Assembly (NCBI RefSeq): GCF_009917525.1
Contig: NZ_QZDU01000001.1
Span: 496,001 to 560,000 of the forward strand
DNA: 64,000 bases
Direction of reading: 5' to 3'
Source: Acutalibacter sp. 1XD8-36
Lineage (GTDB): Bacteria > Bacillota > Clostridia > Oscillospirales > Acutalibacteraceae
Shown here: piece by piece, positions 43,202 through 50,246 of the stretch
How the letters are laid out: the number at the start of each line of letters is the position of its first letter
How positions within the stretch are numbered: position 1 is the stretch's first letter
Notes under the pieces: generated by a model
What the model saw: the letters and a program-made list of their open reading frames with translations, nothing else
Told to the model about the DNA's origin: nothing
The model's database searches: none
Made by a program: the position numbers and the translations under genes

Positions 43202-43234
43202 CTAGACTGTTCGTTTCGTTTGCTATACGTTGCT

Positions 43235-43280
43235 CTGTTCTTGGACAATAGACCTTAGCACTCCTATTGTCCAAGAACAG
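43235..43280. repeat. 17-bp perfect inverted repeat at the island's right border
   Basis: CTGTTCTTGGACAATAG, 12-nt loop, CTATTGTCCAAGAACAG. It begins about 35 bp beyond the transposase scrap and ends seven bases before the stop of the PurF-like gene. There is no T run. It may act as a terminator for the PurF-like gene or be a leftover element end. Confidence 0.8.
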
Positions 43281-43286
43281 CGGCAC

Positions 43287-44702
43287 TTACTCCTCCCCAT
43301 TCCAGCAATAGGTGCAGAGCTTACACTTCGGCAGGCCCACCGACTCCACCATATCATCCAGCCGGTGATACCGAAGTGAGGTAAAGTTTAGCTTTTTGCA
43401 TATGGTATCCACCATGTTCTGGTACTCCTGTGTGTCCGGGTCGGCATACTTTTTGAAATTATCCGGATGGTTATTGCCCTCCAGCTCCGCTATGACCCGG
43501 CGGGAGATAAGGTCGTCAATGGACGTCGAGCGGGAGAAGTTCAGGTATTTGCAGCCAAACATCGGCGGCGGGCAGGCGGGGCGCACGTGGACCTCCCGGG
43601 CGCCGCTCTTGTATAGGAACTCGGTGGTCTCCCTGAGCTGGGTGCCCCTAACAATGGAGTCGTCTATAAGCAGCAGGCTGCGGTCCTTTATAAGGCCGTG
43701 GACAGGGATAAGCTTCATATGGGCTATGAGATTCCGCTGGCTCTGCATGGTAGGCATAAAGGACCTGGGCCAGGTCGGTGTATACTTGATGAATGGCCTT
43801 GAAAAGGGTATGCCCGAGGCGTTGGCATAGCCCACCGCGTGGGCCGTACCGGAGTCGGGCACACCCGCCACATTGTCCGGCGGCGCGTCGGGGAAGCTGT
43901 CGCGCTTTGCAAGGAGGGCTCCGCAGTTATAGCGCATCTCCTCTACGTTTACCCCCTCGTATGAGGAAGTAGGGTAGCCGTAATATACCCACAAAAATGT
44001 GCATATCTTCATATTACTGCCGGGTTTTGACAGCGTCTCCACAGCCTCGGGGCATACGGCAACTATCTCCCCCGGGCCCAGCTCCCGCTCCTCCTTATAG
44101 CCAAGGTTCAGATATGCAAAGCTCTCGAAGGACACGCAGTGCGCCCCCTCCTTCATGCCTATGGACACAGGAGTGCGCCCCAGCCTATCCCTCGCCGCAA
44201 GTATTCCCTTGGAGGTCAGCAGCAAAAGGCTCATGGAGCCGTCAACGGCCTCCTGTGCGTAGCGTATACCATCTATAATATTGTCCTTCTGGTTTATTAG
44301 GGCAGCCACAAGCTCGGTCTGATTTATGTCGCCGCCGCTCATCTCCATAAAGTGGGAGTGCCCGCCTGAGAATATCTCACTCACAAGCTGGTCTGTATTG
44401 TTTATCTTGCCCACGGTGACAATGGCATAGGTGCCGTGGTGGGAGCGCACCACCAGCGGCTGGGGCTCATAGTCTGATATACAGCCTATGCCCAGCTGGC
44501 CGTGCATCTCCGATACCTCTTTGTCGAATTTCGTGCGGAACGGTGAGTTCTCGATATTGTGGATGGACCTGTCAAAGCCCTTCTCCCTGTCATACACCGC
44601 CATGCCTGCCCTGCGGGTGCCCAGGTGGGAATGGTAGTCCGTGCCGAAAAACAGGTCGAAGATACAATTTTCCTTTGCCGCAACTCCAAAAAAGCCGCCC
44701 AT
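43287..44702 (-). CDS. PurF-like amidophosphoribosyltransferase homologue lacking the glutaminase cysteine
   Basis: 471 residues. The N-terminal Ntn-type glutamine amidotransferase domain starts MGGFFGVAAKENCIFDLFFG, where active PurF has Cys at position 2 (or after a propeptide). Here it is Gly, so glutamine hydrolysis should be impossible. HSHLGTRRAGMAVYD and NIENSPFRTKF are otherwise recognisable. The C-terminal phosphoribosyltransferase domain keeps the PRPP loop SLLLIDDSIVRGTQLRETTE (about 347-366). It diverges after it (ACPPPMFGCKYLNFSRSTS), with extra cysteines in KCKLCTYCWNGEE-type C-terminus. AAGGA precedes the ATG. It could use free ammonia or have a non-purine role. No other pur gene is linked. 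Confidence 0.85.
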   Translation of the reverse strand: MGGFFGVAAKENCIFDLFFGTDYHSHLGTRRAGMAVYDREKGFDRSIHNIENSPFRTKFDKEVSEMHGQLGIGCISDYEPQPLVVRSHHGTYAIVTVGKINNTDQLVSEIFSGGHSHFMEMSGGDINQTELVAALINQKDNIIDGIRYAQEAVDGSMSLLLLTSKGILAARDRLGRTPVSIGMKEGAHCVSFESFAYLNLGYKEERELGPGEIVAVCPEAVETLSKPGSNMKICTFLWVYYGYPTSSYEGVNVEEMRYNCGALLAKRDSFPDAPPDNVAGVPDSGTAHAVGYANASGIPFSRPFIKYTPTWPRSFMPTMQSQRNLIAHMKLIPVHGLIKDRSLLLIDDSIVRGTQLRETTEFLYKSGAREVHVRPACPPPMFGCKYLNFSRSTSIDDLISRRVIAELEGNNHPDNFKKYADPDTQEYQNMVDTICKKLNFTSLRYHRLDDMVESVGLPKCKLCTYCWNGEE

Positions 44703-44750
44703 ATTTTAGCCGTCCTTCCGTATATATAATGCTTGAGTATTACGCAGATA

Positions 44751-44779
44751 ATTATACCATGATTCGCCCGCATATGCCA
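44751..44779 (-). promoter_or_regulatory. candidate promoter for the PurF-like gene
   Basis: Minus strand: -10 TATAAT with a weak -35 TGGCAT at 17 bp. About 50 bp upstream of the start. Confidence 0.45.
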
Positions 44780-44882
44780 GTGGCAAAACGGAAAAAAGCG
44801 CGGATAAGGTTGCACATAAAATGGAAATGTAAAGTGAGAAATCGGTGCAAAACATAAAATTTGCAGGATTATAAAAATAAAC

Positions 44883-44911
44883 TTGCATTTTCACAGGGAA
44901 TGTATTAGAAT
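44883..44911 (+). promoter_or_regulatory. promoter for the aminotransferase gene
   Basis: -35 TTGCAT, 17-bp spacer, -10 TAGAAT, about 65 bp before the ATG. Confidence 0.7.
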
Positions 44912-44976
44912 ATATAGGGTTTGAAGGAGAAAAATGAAAACATATATTGCTGAATTATTCATGGAGGATAATTATA

Positions 44977-46278
44977 ATGAAAGCAACTGTAATGAGCGCA
45001 AAGAAAATGAAGCATATGAGCACAGAGGAGCTTGAGGCAATAGAGCAGCAATCCCTCTGTGAGTACCGCGAGATAAAGTCAAGAGGTCTGAGCCTTAATA
45101 TGTCCCGGGGCGTGCCCTGCGTAGAGCAGCTTGACCTGGCGCTTGGGGTGCTTGAGGCCCTCCATGCCCGCAGCGAGTTTGCAAACTCCAACGGCGACGA
45201 CTGCCGCAACTACGGCGTTTGGAACGGCCTTTTGGAAATGCGGGAAATCTTCTCGGAGCTGCTGGGGGTGCCAGCCGACCAGATTATTTTGGGTAATAAC
45301 TCCAGCCTTCAGATGATGTTCGACACTATCTCCCAGGGCTATACCCACGGCTGCGGCGGGCATACCCCCTGGTGCAAGCAGGACGAGGTAAAGTTCCTCT
45401 GCCCCTCCCCTGGCTATGACAGGCACTTTGCCGTCACTGAGTATTTCGGCATAAAGATGATACCCGTGCCCATGCTCCCCACCGGCCCTGACATGGACAT
45501 GATAGAGGAGCTTGTAAAGGACCCCACTGTGAAGGGCTGCTGGTGCGTGCCCAAATACTCCAATCCCACCGGCGTGACCTATTCCGATGAGACCGTCCGG
45601 CGCTTTGCAAAGCTCCATCCCGCCGCCCCGGACTTCAGAATCATGTGGGACAACGCCTACTGTGTCCACGACCTCACCGACGAGCCTGTGGAGCTTCTGA
45701 ATATATACGAGGAGTGCGTTAAGGAGGGCACCGAGGACCAGGTGATTATCTTTGCCTCCACCTCAAAGATATCCTTCCCCGGCGCCGGCGTGGCGGCACT
45801 GGCCTCCAGCGCCAAGACCATCCAGAGCCTCAAGGGGCGCACCACTGTGCAGACCATCGGCTCCGACAAGCTGAACCAGCTAAGGCATGTGCTGTTCCTG
45901 CACGACGCCGACGGCGTGCGCGGCCTGATGAAGGGCCACCGCCAGATACTCCGTCCCAAGTTCCGTATCGTGCTGGACGCTCTGGAGCGCGAGCTGGGCA
46001 GCCTGGGAATTGCCAAGTGGAGCGAGCCCAAAGGCGGGTATTTTGTGTGCCTGGATGTGCCGGACGGCTGTGCCAAGCGGGTAGTGGGACTCTGTAAGGA
46101 GGCCGGCGTCACCCTCACCGACGCCGGGGCAACCTACCCCTATGGCAACGACCCCAGGGACAGCAACATCCGCATAGCTCCGTCCTTCCCGCCCCAGAAT
46201 GAGCTGCGGGAGGCCATGGAGCTGCTGTGCGTAGCAATAAAGCTGGCGGCAGCAGAGAAGCTGCTGGCTGAGAGATAA
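44977..46278 (+). CDS. MocR-type class I aspartate aminotransferase (AspT-like)
   Basis: 433 residues from ATG 44977, with GGAGGA eight bases upstream. PLP fold-type I enzyme of the aminotran_MocR group, without the GntR DNA-binding domain of true MocR regulators. Features: LNMSRGVPCVEQLDLALG near residue 35, DCRNYGVWNGLLEMREIF, LGNNSSLQMMFDTISQG, CPSPGYDRHFAV, the PLP-holding Asn and Asp region WDNAYCVHDL, the Schiff-base Lys in FASTSKISFPGAGVA, and the C-terminal Arg in DSNIRIAPSFPP. It likely exchanges amino groups between aspartate and 2-oxoglutarate. Divergent from the PurF-like gene. Confidence 0.9.
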   Translation: MKATVMSAKKMKHMSTEELEAIEQQSLCEYREIKSRGLSLNMSRGVPCVEQLDLALGVLEALHARSEFANSNGDDCRNYGVWNGLLEMREIFSELLGVPADQIILGNNSSLQMMFDTISQGYTHGCGGHTPWCKQDEVKFLCPSPGYDRHFAVTEYFGIKMIPVPMLPTGPDMDMIEELVKDPTVKGCWCVPKYSNPTGVTYSDETVRRFAKLHPAAPDFRIMWDNAYCVHDLTDEPVELLNIYEECVKEGTEDQVIIFASTSKISFPGAGVAALASSAKTIQSLKGRTTVQTIGSDKLNQLRHVLFLHDADGVRGLMKGHRQILRPKFRIVLDALERELGSLGIAKWSEPKGGYFVCLDVPDGCAKRVVGLCKEAGVTLTDAGATYPYGNDPRDSNIRIAPSFPPQNELREAMELLCVAIKLAAAEKLLAER

Positions 46279-46290
46279 TAACTTAAAAGC

Positions 46291-46319
46291 AGCCCCGGAG
46301 CATTTCAGACTCCAGGGCT
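46291..46319 (+). terminator. hairpin after the aminotransferase gene
   Basis: Arms AGCCCCGGAG / CTCCAGGGCT, loop of nine. No clear T run, so termination may be partial and read-through into the flavodoxin-like gene is possible. Confidence 0.5.
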
Positions 46320-46346
46320 GTCTTCGGGAAATGGAGGGATTATTCC

Positions 46347-46901
46347 ATGGAGAAAATATGCGTCATTTCATTCAGCGGTCGGTCCGGGGGAAATTGTGCC
46401 AGCATAGCCGAGGAGATAGAAAACTTCTGGCTCGGCAAGGGAGAGGTAGAAGTTTTTGACTTCTCTACTTTTGAGGTGGCCCCCTGCGGGCGGTGCAGAT
46501 GCGAGTGTTTTAAGGAGCGGGAGAGCTGCCCATATTTTGGCGACTCTGAATTCACTATTTTTGACGCAATCACAAACAGCAGCCTTACATACTTCGTTGT
46601 GCCAAACTACTGCGACTACCCCTGCGCCAACTTCTTCATCTTTAACGAGCGCTCCCAGTGCTATTTCCAGCGCCACCATGAGCTGCTGGAGAGGTACCTG
46701 TCCGTAAAAAAGAAGTTTATCGTGGTGAGCAACACTGGTAGGGATAACTTCACGACCGCCTTTTGCTATCATGTGCCAGAGGGTTATGAGCCGGATGTGC
46801 TGTTTCTTGCCGCAAAAAAGTTTGGAAAGGTTAGTATACATGGTGACCTGATGGCCTCGGACGAGGCACAGAAGGCTGTCCGGGAGTTTATAATGCCGTA
46901 A
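46347..46901 (+). CDS. flavodoxin-like NAD(P)H-dependent FMN reductase family protein
   Basis: 184 residues. The N-terminal beta strand and phosphate loop CVISFSGRSGGNCASIAEEI (about 5-24) bind FMN in this family. A cysteine-rich segment CGRCRCECF with CPYFGD follows (about 48-68). VVPNYCDYPCANFF and the C-terminal VSNTGRDNF complete the fold. GGAGGG precedes the ATG. It follows the aminotransferase and precedes the NifU-like/GGGtGRT pair on the same strand, although that pair has its own promoter. Substrate unknown; electron transfer to an Fe-S protein is plausible. Confidence 0.8.
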   Translation: MEKICVISFSGRSGGNCASIAEEIENFWLGKGEVEVFDFSTFEVAPCGRCRCECFKERESCPYFGDSEFTIFDAITNSSLTYFVVPNYCDYPCANFFIFNERSQCYFQRHHELLERYLSVKKKFIVVSNTGRDNFTTAFCYHVPEGYEPDVLFLAAKKFGKVSIHGDLMASDEAQKAVREFIMP

Positions 46902-46944
46902 TATGCCAAATCGCTGATTTTAGAGGAAAATTTTGCCAAAAGTC

Positions 46945-46973
46945 TTGAATATTCTCTCGTTTTTGATTATAAT
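46945..46973 (+). promoter_or_regulatory. promoter for the NifU-like / GGGtGRT operon
   Basis: -35 TTGAAT, 17-bp spacer, -10 TATAAT, 78 bp before the scaffold ATG. Confidence 0.75.
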
Positions 46974-47051
46974 TAATGCAGATTGGTATTTTGGGCAGCG
47001 TTCGCAAAACGCCTATGTCCGAAACATTATGAAACCGAAAGGAGTACCAAT

Positions 47052-47744
47052 ATGAACTATTCCCATGAAGTGGAAAATATGTGCACCGTGACAAAAGGCC
47101 CCCATCACGGGCCGGCCCCCATCCCTGAGGAGGGGAAATGGGTCAAGGCTTATGAGATTAAGGATATCTCCGGCCTGTCCCACGGCATCGGCTGGTGCGC
47201 CCCCCAGCAGGGCGCGTGCAAGCTGACCTTGAACGTGAAGGAGGGCATTGTGCAGGAGGCCCTGGTAGAGACCCTGGGCTGCTCCGGCATGACCCACTCC
47301 GCTGCTATGGCGGCTGAAATCCTTCCCGGCAAGACCCTCTTAGAGTGCCTGAACACCGACCTTGTCTGCGACGCTATCAACGTGGCAATGCGCGAAATCT
47401 TCAAGCAGCTGGCCTATGGCCGCAGCCAGACCGCCTTCTCCGAGGACGGCCTGCCCATCGGCGCTGGCCTTGAGGATTTGGGCAAGGGCCTGCGCTCTCA
47501 GGTAGGCACCATGTTCTCCACCGGCGCAAAGGGCGTCCGCTACATGGAGATGGCCGAGGGCTATGTTATCAAGATGGCCCTGGACGAGAACAACGAGGTC
47601 ACCGGCTATCAGTTCGTGAAGCTGGGCAAGATGCTTGAGGATATCCGTCACGGCGTCTCCCCTGACGAGGCCTATAAGAACAATATCGGCCAGTACGGCC
47701 GCTTCGACGGCGCTGCCAAGTACATCGACCCCAGAGAAGAATAA
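47052..47744 (+). CDS. NifU-like iron-sulfur scaffold protein, long form
   Basis: 230 residues from ATG 47052, with AAAGGAG upstream. The IscU/NifU-N core (about 40-140) keeps the three ligand-position cysteines: Cys49 or Cys56 in GWCAPQQGACKLTL, Cys77 in TLGCSGMTHSAA and Cys106 in TDLVCDAINVAM. Extra N-terminal (about 35 residues) and C-terminal parts (from about 140, GLRSQVGTMFSTGAKGVRYMEM) are not present in IscU. This form typically stands next to the GGGtGRT gene, here 34 bp downstream in one operon. No cysteine desulfurase (NifS/SufS) is linked. A role in building or delivering a cluster to the partner is inferred. Confidence 0.87.
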   Translation: MNYSHEVENMCTVTKGPHHGPAPIPEEGKWVKAYEIKDISGLSHGIGWCAPQQGACKLTLNVKEGIVQEALVETLGCSGMTHSAAMAAEILPGKTLLECLNTDLVCDAINVAMREIFKQLAYGRSQTAFSEDGLPIGAGLEDLGKGLRSQVGTMFSTGAKGVRYMEMAEGYVIKMALDENNEVTGYQFVKLGKMLEDIRHGVSPDEAYKNNIGQYGRFDGAAKYIDPREE

Positions 47745-47778
47745 TCGGGAGACAATACTTAATTAGGAGGACAACTAA

Positions 47779-48789
47779 ATGGCTAACGAAGTCATGTTTG
47801 AAGGCAAAGAGAGAAGGATGCCCAAAATTGAGAAATGTCTCGCGGAGTACGGCCTGGGCAGCCTTGAGGAAGCCCGTGAGCTCTGTAACTCTAAGGGCTT
47901 CGACCCCTATGATATTGTAAAGGGCGTACAGCCCATCGCATTTGAGAACGCCGGCTGGGCCTATACCCTGGGCTGCGCCGTCGCCATAAAGAAGGACGTA
48001 AAGACCGCCGCCGAAGCCGCTGAAGCTATCGGCATCGGCCTTGAGGCTTTCTGCATTCCCGGCTCCGTGGCCGAGCAGCGCAATGTTGGCCTTGGGCACG
48101 GCAACCTGGGCGCAATGCTCCTTCGCGACGAGACCAAGTGCTTCGCTTTCCTGGCGGGCCATGAGTCCTTTGCCGCCGCAGAGGGCGCTATCGGCATTGC
48201 CAAGACCGCTAACCGCGCCCGCAAGGAGCCCCTGCGCATAATCCTCAACGGCCTGGGCAAGGACGCGGCCTATATCATCTCCCGTATCAACGGCTTCACC
48301 TATGTAAAGACAGATTACGACTTCTTTACCGGCGAGCTGAAGATTGAGGAGACCAGGCCCTTCTCCGACGGCGAGCGCGCCGCGGTTAAGTGCTACGGCG
48401 CCAACGACGTGCTTGAGGGCGTTGCCATCATGAAGCACGAGGGCGTTGACGTCTCCATCACCGGCAACTCCACCAACCCCACCCGCTTCCAGCACCTGGT
48501 GGCCGGCACCTACAAGAAGTGGGCCCTGGAGAACGACAAGAAGTATTTCTCCGTGGCCTCCGGCGGCGGCACCGGGCGTACCCTGCACCCGGACAATATG
48601 GCAGCCGGTCCCGCCTCCTACGGCCTGACCGACTCCATGGGCCGTATGCACGGCGACGCCCAGTTCGCCGGCTCCTCCTCCGTGCCTGCCCACGTTGAGA
48701 TGATGGGCCTCATGGGTATGGGCAACAACCCCATGGTCGGCGCTACCGTTGCCTGCGCTGTGGCGGTGTTCGAGGGCCTGAGCAAGTAA
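47779..48789 (+). CDS. GGGtGRT-family protein of unknown function
   Basis: 336 residues. The family-naming motif GGGTGRT is at residues 262-268, preceded by VDVSITGNSTNPTRFQHLVAGTYKKW (in parts, about 224-249) and followed by MAAGPASYGLTDSMGRMHGD and SSSVPAHVEMMGLMGMGNNP. The N-terminal half has repeated Gly-rich helices (GSVAEQRNVGLGHGNLGAML, about 95-114). Cys20, Cys36, Cys66, Cys92, Cys121 and Cys205 are present. There is no signal peptide. AGGAGG precedes the ATG. Biochemical function is not known to me. Its constant pairing with a NifU-like scaffold suggests an Fe-S dependent or Fe-S handling role. Confidence 0.88.
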   Translation: MANEVMFEGKERRMPKIEKCLAEYGLGSLEEARELCNSKGFDPYDIVKGVQPIAFENAGWAYTLGCAVAIKKDVKTAAEAAEAIGIGLEAFCIPGSVAEQRNVGLGHGNLGAMLLRDETKCFAFLAGHESFAAAEGAIGIAKTANRARKEPLRIILNGLGKDAAYIISRINGFTYVKTDYDFFTGELKIEETRPFSDGERAAVKCYGANDVLEGVAIMKHEGVDVSITGNSTNPTRFQHLVAGTYKKWALENDKKYFSVASGGGTGRTLHPDNMAAGPASYGLTDSMGRMHGDAQFAGSSSVPAHVEMMGLMGMGNNPMVGATVACAVAVFEGLSK

Positions 48790-48801
48790 ATATCTGCATA
48801 T

Positions 48802-48837
48802 AAAAAGGCCGGTCCGGAGCTTTCCGGGCCGGTTTTT
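48802..48837 (+). terminator. terminator of the NifU-like / GGGtGRT operon
   Basis: Hairpin AAAGGCCGGTCCGG / CCGGGCCGGTTT with a T5 run. Confidence 0.85.
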
Positions 48838-48855
48838 ACTTGGTTTAAAAAAGTG

Positions 48856-48884
48856 TTGACTTTTTAAGAGAGCTATGCTAGAAT
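48856..48884 (+). promoter_or_regulatory. promoter for sdpR-sdpI
   Basis: -35 TTGACT, 17-bp spacer, -10 TAGAAT with TGC extended element. Confidence 0.8.
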
Positions 48885-48885
48885 A

Positions 48886-48914
48886 TATTTAACATATAAA
48901 TTAAATGTTAAATA
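48886..48914. promoter_or_regulatory. operator for the ArsR/SdpR-type repressor
   Basis: TATTTAACAT, nine bases, ATGTTAAATA: ten-base perfect inverted arms, starting one base after the -10 box and ending before the ribosome site. This position blocks promoter clearance and fits autorepression by the first gene of the operon. Confidence 0.75.
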
Positions 48915-48932
48915 AGAAAGTGGTGATACTGG

Positions 48933-49220
48933 ATGGGAAACATGCAGGCAACACTCCGGGCCCTGACGGACCCTATACGCAGGGAGATACTCACCATGCT
49001 TAAGGGTGGCAGGCTCTCTGCCGGAGAGATAAGCGACCGCTTCCCGGTGAGCGGCGCGGCGGTGTCAAGGCACCTGTCCGTGCTGAAAGAGGCAGGCCTT
49101 GTCCGGGACCAGCGCGAGGGAAAATATATCTACTATGAGCTTAACACCTCCGTGCTGGAGGAAATAATGCTGTGGCTCACGGAGCTGAAGGGAGATTCGG
49201 AATATGTGGAAGCAAAATAA
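48933..49220 (+). CDS. ArsR-family autorepressor (SdpR-like)
   Basis: 95 residues. Winged-helix HTH: LRALTDPIRREILTMLKGGRL (about 7-27, in two parts), SDRFPVSGAAVSRHLSVLKEAGLV, and the wing REGKYIYYELN. It lacks the metal-binding CxCxxC of ArsR/SmtB and matches SdpR-type repressors. The sdpI-like gene overlaps its end by 17 bases, as in the B. subtilis sdpR-sdpI operon where membrane SdpI senses toxin and traps SdpR. Confidence 0.9.
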   Translation: MGNMQATLRALTDPIRREILTMLKGGRLSAGEISDRFPVSGAAVSRHLSVLKEAGLVRDQREGKYIYYELNTSVLEEIMLWLTELKGDSEYVEAK

Positions 49221-49845
49221 GGCAAAGATTATCATTACGTCACTGGCAACTCTGCTCCCAAGCCTTATCGGGCTCATTCTCTGGAATAAACTGCCGGAGC
49301 TTGTACCTATACATTTCAATTTCAGTGGGGTAGTTGACGACTGGGCGGGCCGACCCGTTGCGGTATTTGCATTGCCGGGATTCTTTTTAGCCTGTCAAAT
49401 TGTCTGTGCCGTCGCCATGCTCCACGACCCAAGGAAGGAAAATACCGGCTGGAAAGTCATCTCCATACTGCTGTGGGTACTACCGGTAACATCCATAGTG
49501 ACATGTATGTGCATATATGCAACAGCCCTAAATGTGCAGATAAATATCGCCGTGGTCTGCTTTTCCCTGCTGGGTGTGCTGCATATAGTTATGGGCAATA
49601 TACTGCCAAAGCTCAGGCATAACTATACCATCGGCATCAGGACCTCCTGGACCCTTGCAAGCCAGGAAAACTGGCACCATACCCATCGGGTGGCCGGCTG
49701 GAGCATGGTCATAACAGGGGTTATCATACTGGCTTTGGCGCTGTGGATGAATACCTGGCTCATACTTATCCTGCTGACAGCGGACGTAGGTATACCAATC
49801 GTCTACTCCTTCGTTTACTATAAGAGGCACGGCGAAAACAGCTAA
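49204..49845 (+). CDS. SdpI-family membrane protein (immunity/sensor type)
   Basis: 213 residues with six hydrophobic helices. The N-terminal DUF1648 block LPELVPIHFNFSGVVDDWAG (about 26-45) and the SdpI block NYTIGIRTSWTLASQENWHHTHRVAG (in parts, about 139-164) are clear. In B. subtilis SdpI gives immunity to the SdpC killing peptide and signals its presence. No sdpABC-like toxin genes are visible here, so this pair may only confer resistance to, or sense, foreign peptides. The start overlaps sdpR. Confidence 0.92.
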   Translation: MWKQNKAKIIITSLATLLPSLIGLILWNKLPELVPIHFNFSGVVDDWAGRPVAVFALPGFFLACQIVCAVAMLHDPRKENTGWKVISILLWVLPVTSIVTCMCIYATALNVQINIAVVCFSLLGVLHIVMGNILPKLRHNYTIGIRTSWTLASQENWHHTHRVAGWSMVITGVIILALALWMNTWLILILLTADVGIPIVYSFVYYKRHGENS

Positions 49846-49878
49846 GCCGGCGGAAAGCAAAAATTTTGCAGAAAAGCA

Positions 49879-49907
49879 TTGACAGAGCCGCAATAATATG
49901 GTATTAT
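49879..49907 (+). promoter_or_regulatory. promoter for the tRNA-Ser pair
   Basis: Perfect -35 TTGACA, 17-bp spacer, -10 TATTAT, 14 bp before the first tRNA. Confidence 0.85.
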
Positions 49908-49920
49908 AATCGAGCGAGTT

Positions 49921-50009
49921 GGAGAGGTGTCCGAGTGGTTTAAGGAGCTAGTCTTGAAAACTAGTGATCCCGCAAGGGACCAAGAGTTCGAATCTCTTCC
50001 TCTCCGCCA
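49921..50009 (+). tRNA. tRNA-Ser (TGA anticodon)
   Basis: 89 nt with CCA. Anticodon stem CTAGT/ACTAG, loop CTTGAAA (anticodon TGA). Long variable arm (GATCCC/GGGACC) typical of Ser. Confidence 0.97.
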
Positions 50010-50061
50010 TCTGACAACTCCGTTCTGGTAAAAGCCAGCTTACAGATATAATACCATCCTT

Positions 50062-50151
50062 GGAGAAGTACCCAAGTGGTGAAGGGGCTCCCCTGCTAAG
50101 GGAGTAGGTCGGGAAACCGGTGCATGGGTTCAAATCCCATCTTCTCCGCCA
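50062..50151 (+). tRNA. tRNA-Ser (GCT anticodon)
   Basis: 90 nt with CCA. Anticodon stem CTCCC/GGGAG, loop CTGCTAA (anticodon GCT). Long variable arm GGTCGG-GAAA-CCGGTGC. Confidence 0.97.
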
Positions 50152-50155
50152 AGGT

Positions 50156-50190
50156 CCGCCGCAGTCTTATTGATTGCGGCGGGCTTTTTT
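50156..50190 (+). terminator. terminator after the tRNA-Ser genes
   Basis: Arms CCGCCGCA / TGCGGCGG followed by GCTTTTTT. Confidence 0.85.
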
Positions 50191-50194
50191 CTGC

Positions 50195-50223
50195 AAAAAA
50201 GCTCCCCAAAACGGAGAGCTTTT
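50195..50223 (-). terminator. terminator for the DnaC-like gene
   Basis: Minus-strand hairpin AAAAGCTC / GAGCTTTT with a TTTTTT tail, 24 bp after the stop codon. Confidence 0.75.
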
Positions 50224-50246
50224 ACATGGAGACATCCTTCTGCATA

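Noticed and set aside
47599-48693. Minus-strand open frame of 364 codons
   Set aside because: Antisense to the GGGtGRT gene; G+C-rich third positions leave the opposite strand open. No promoter or ribosome site.
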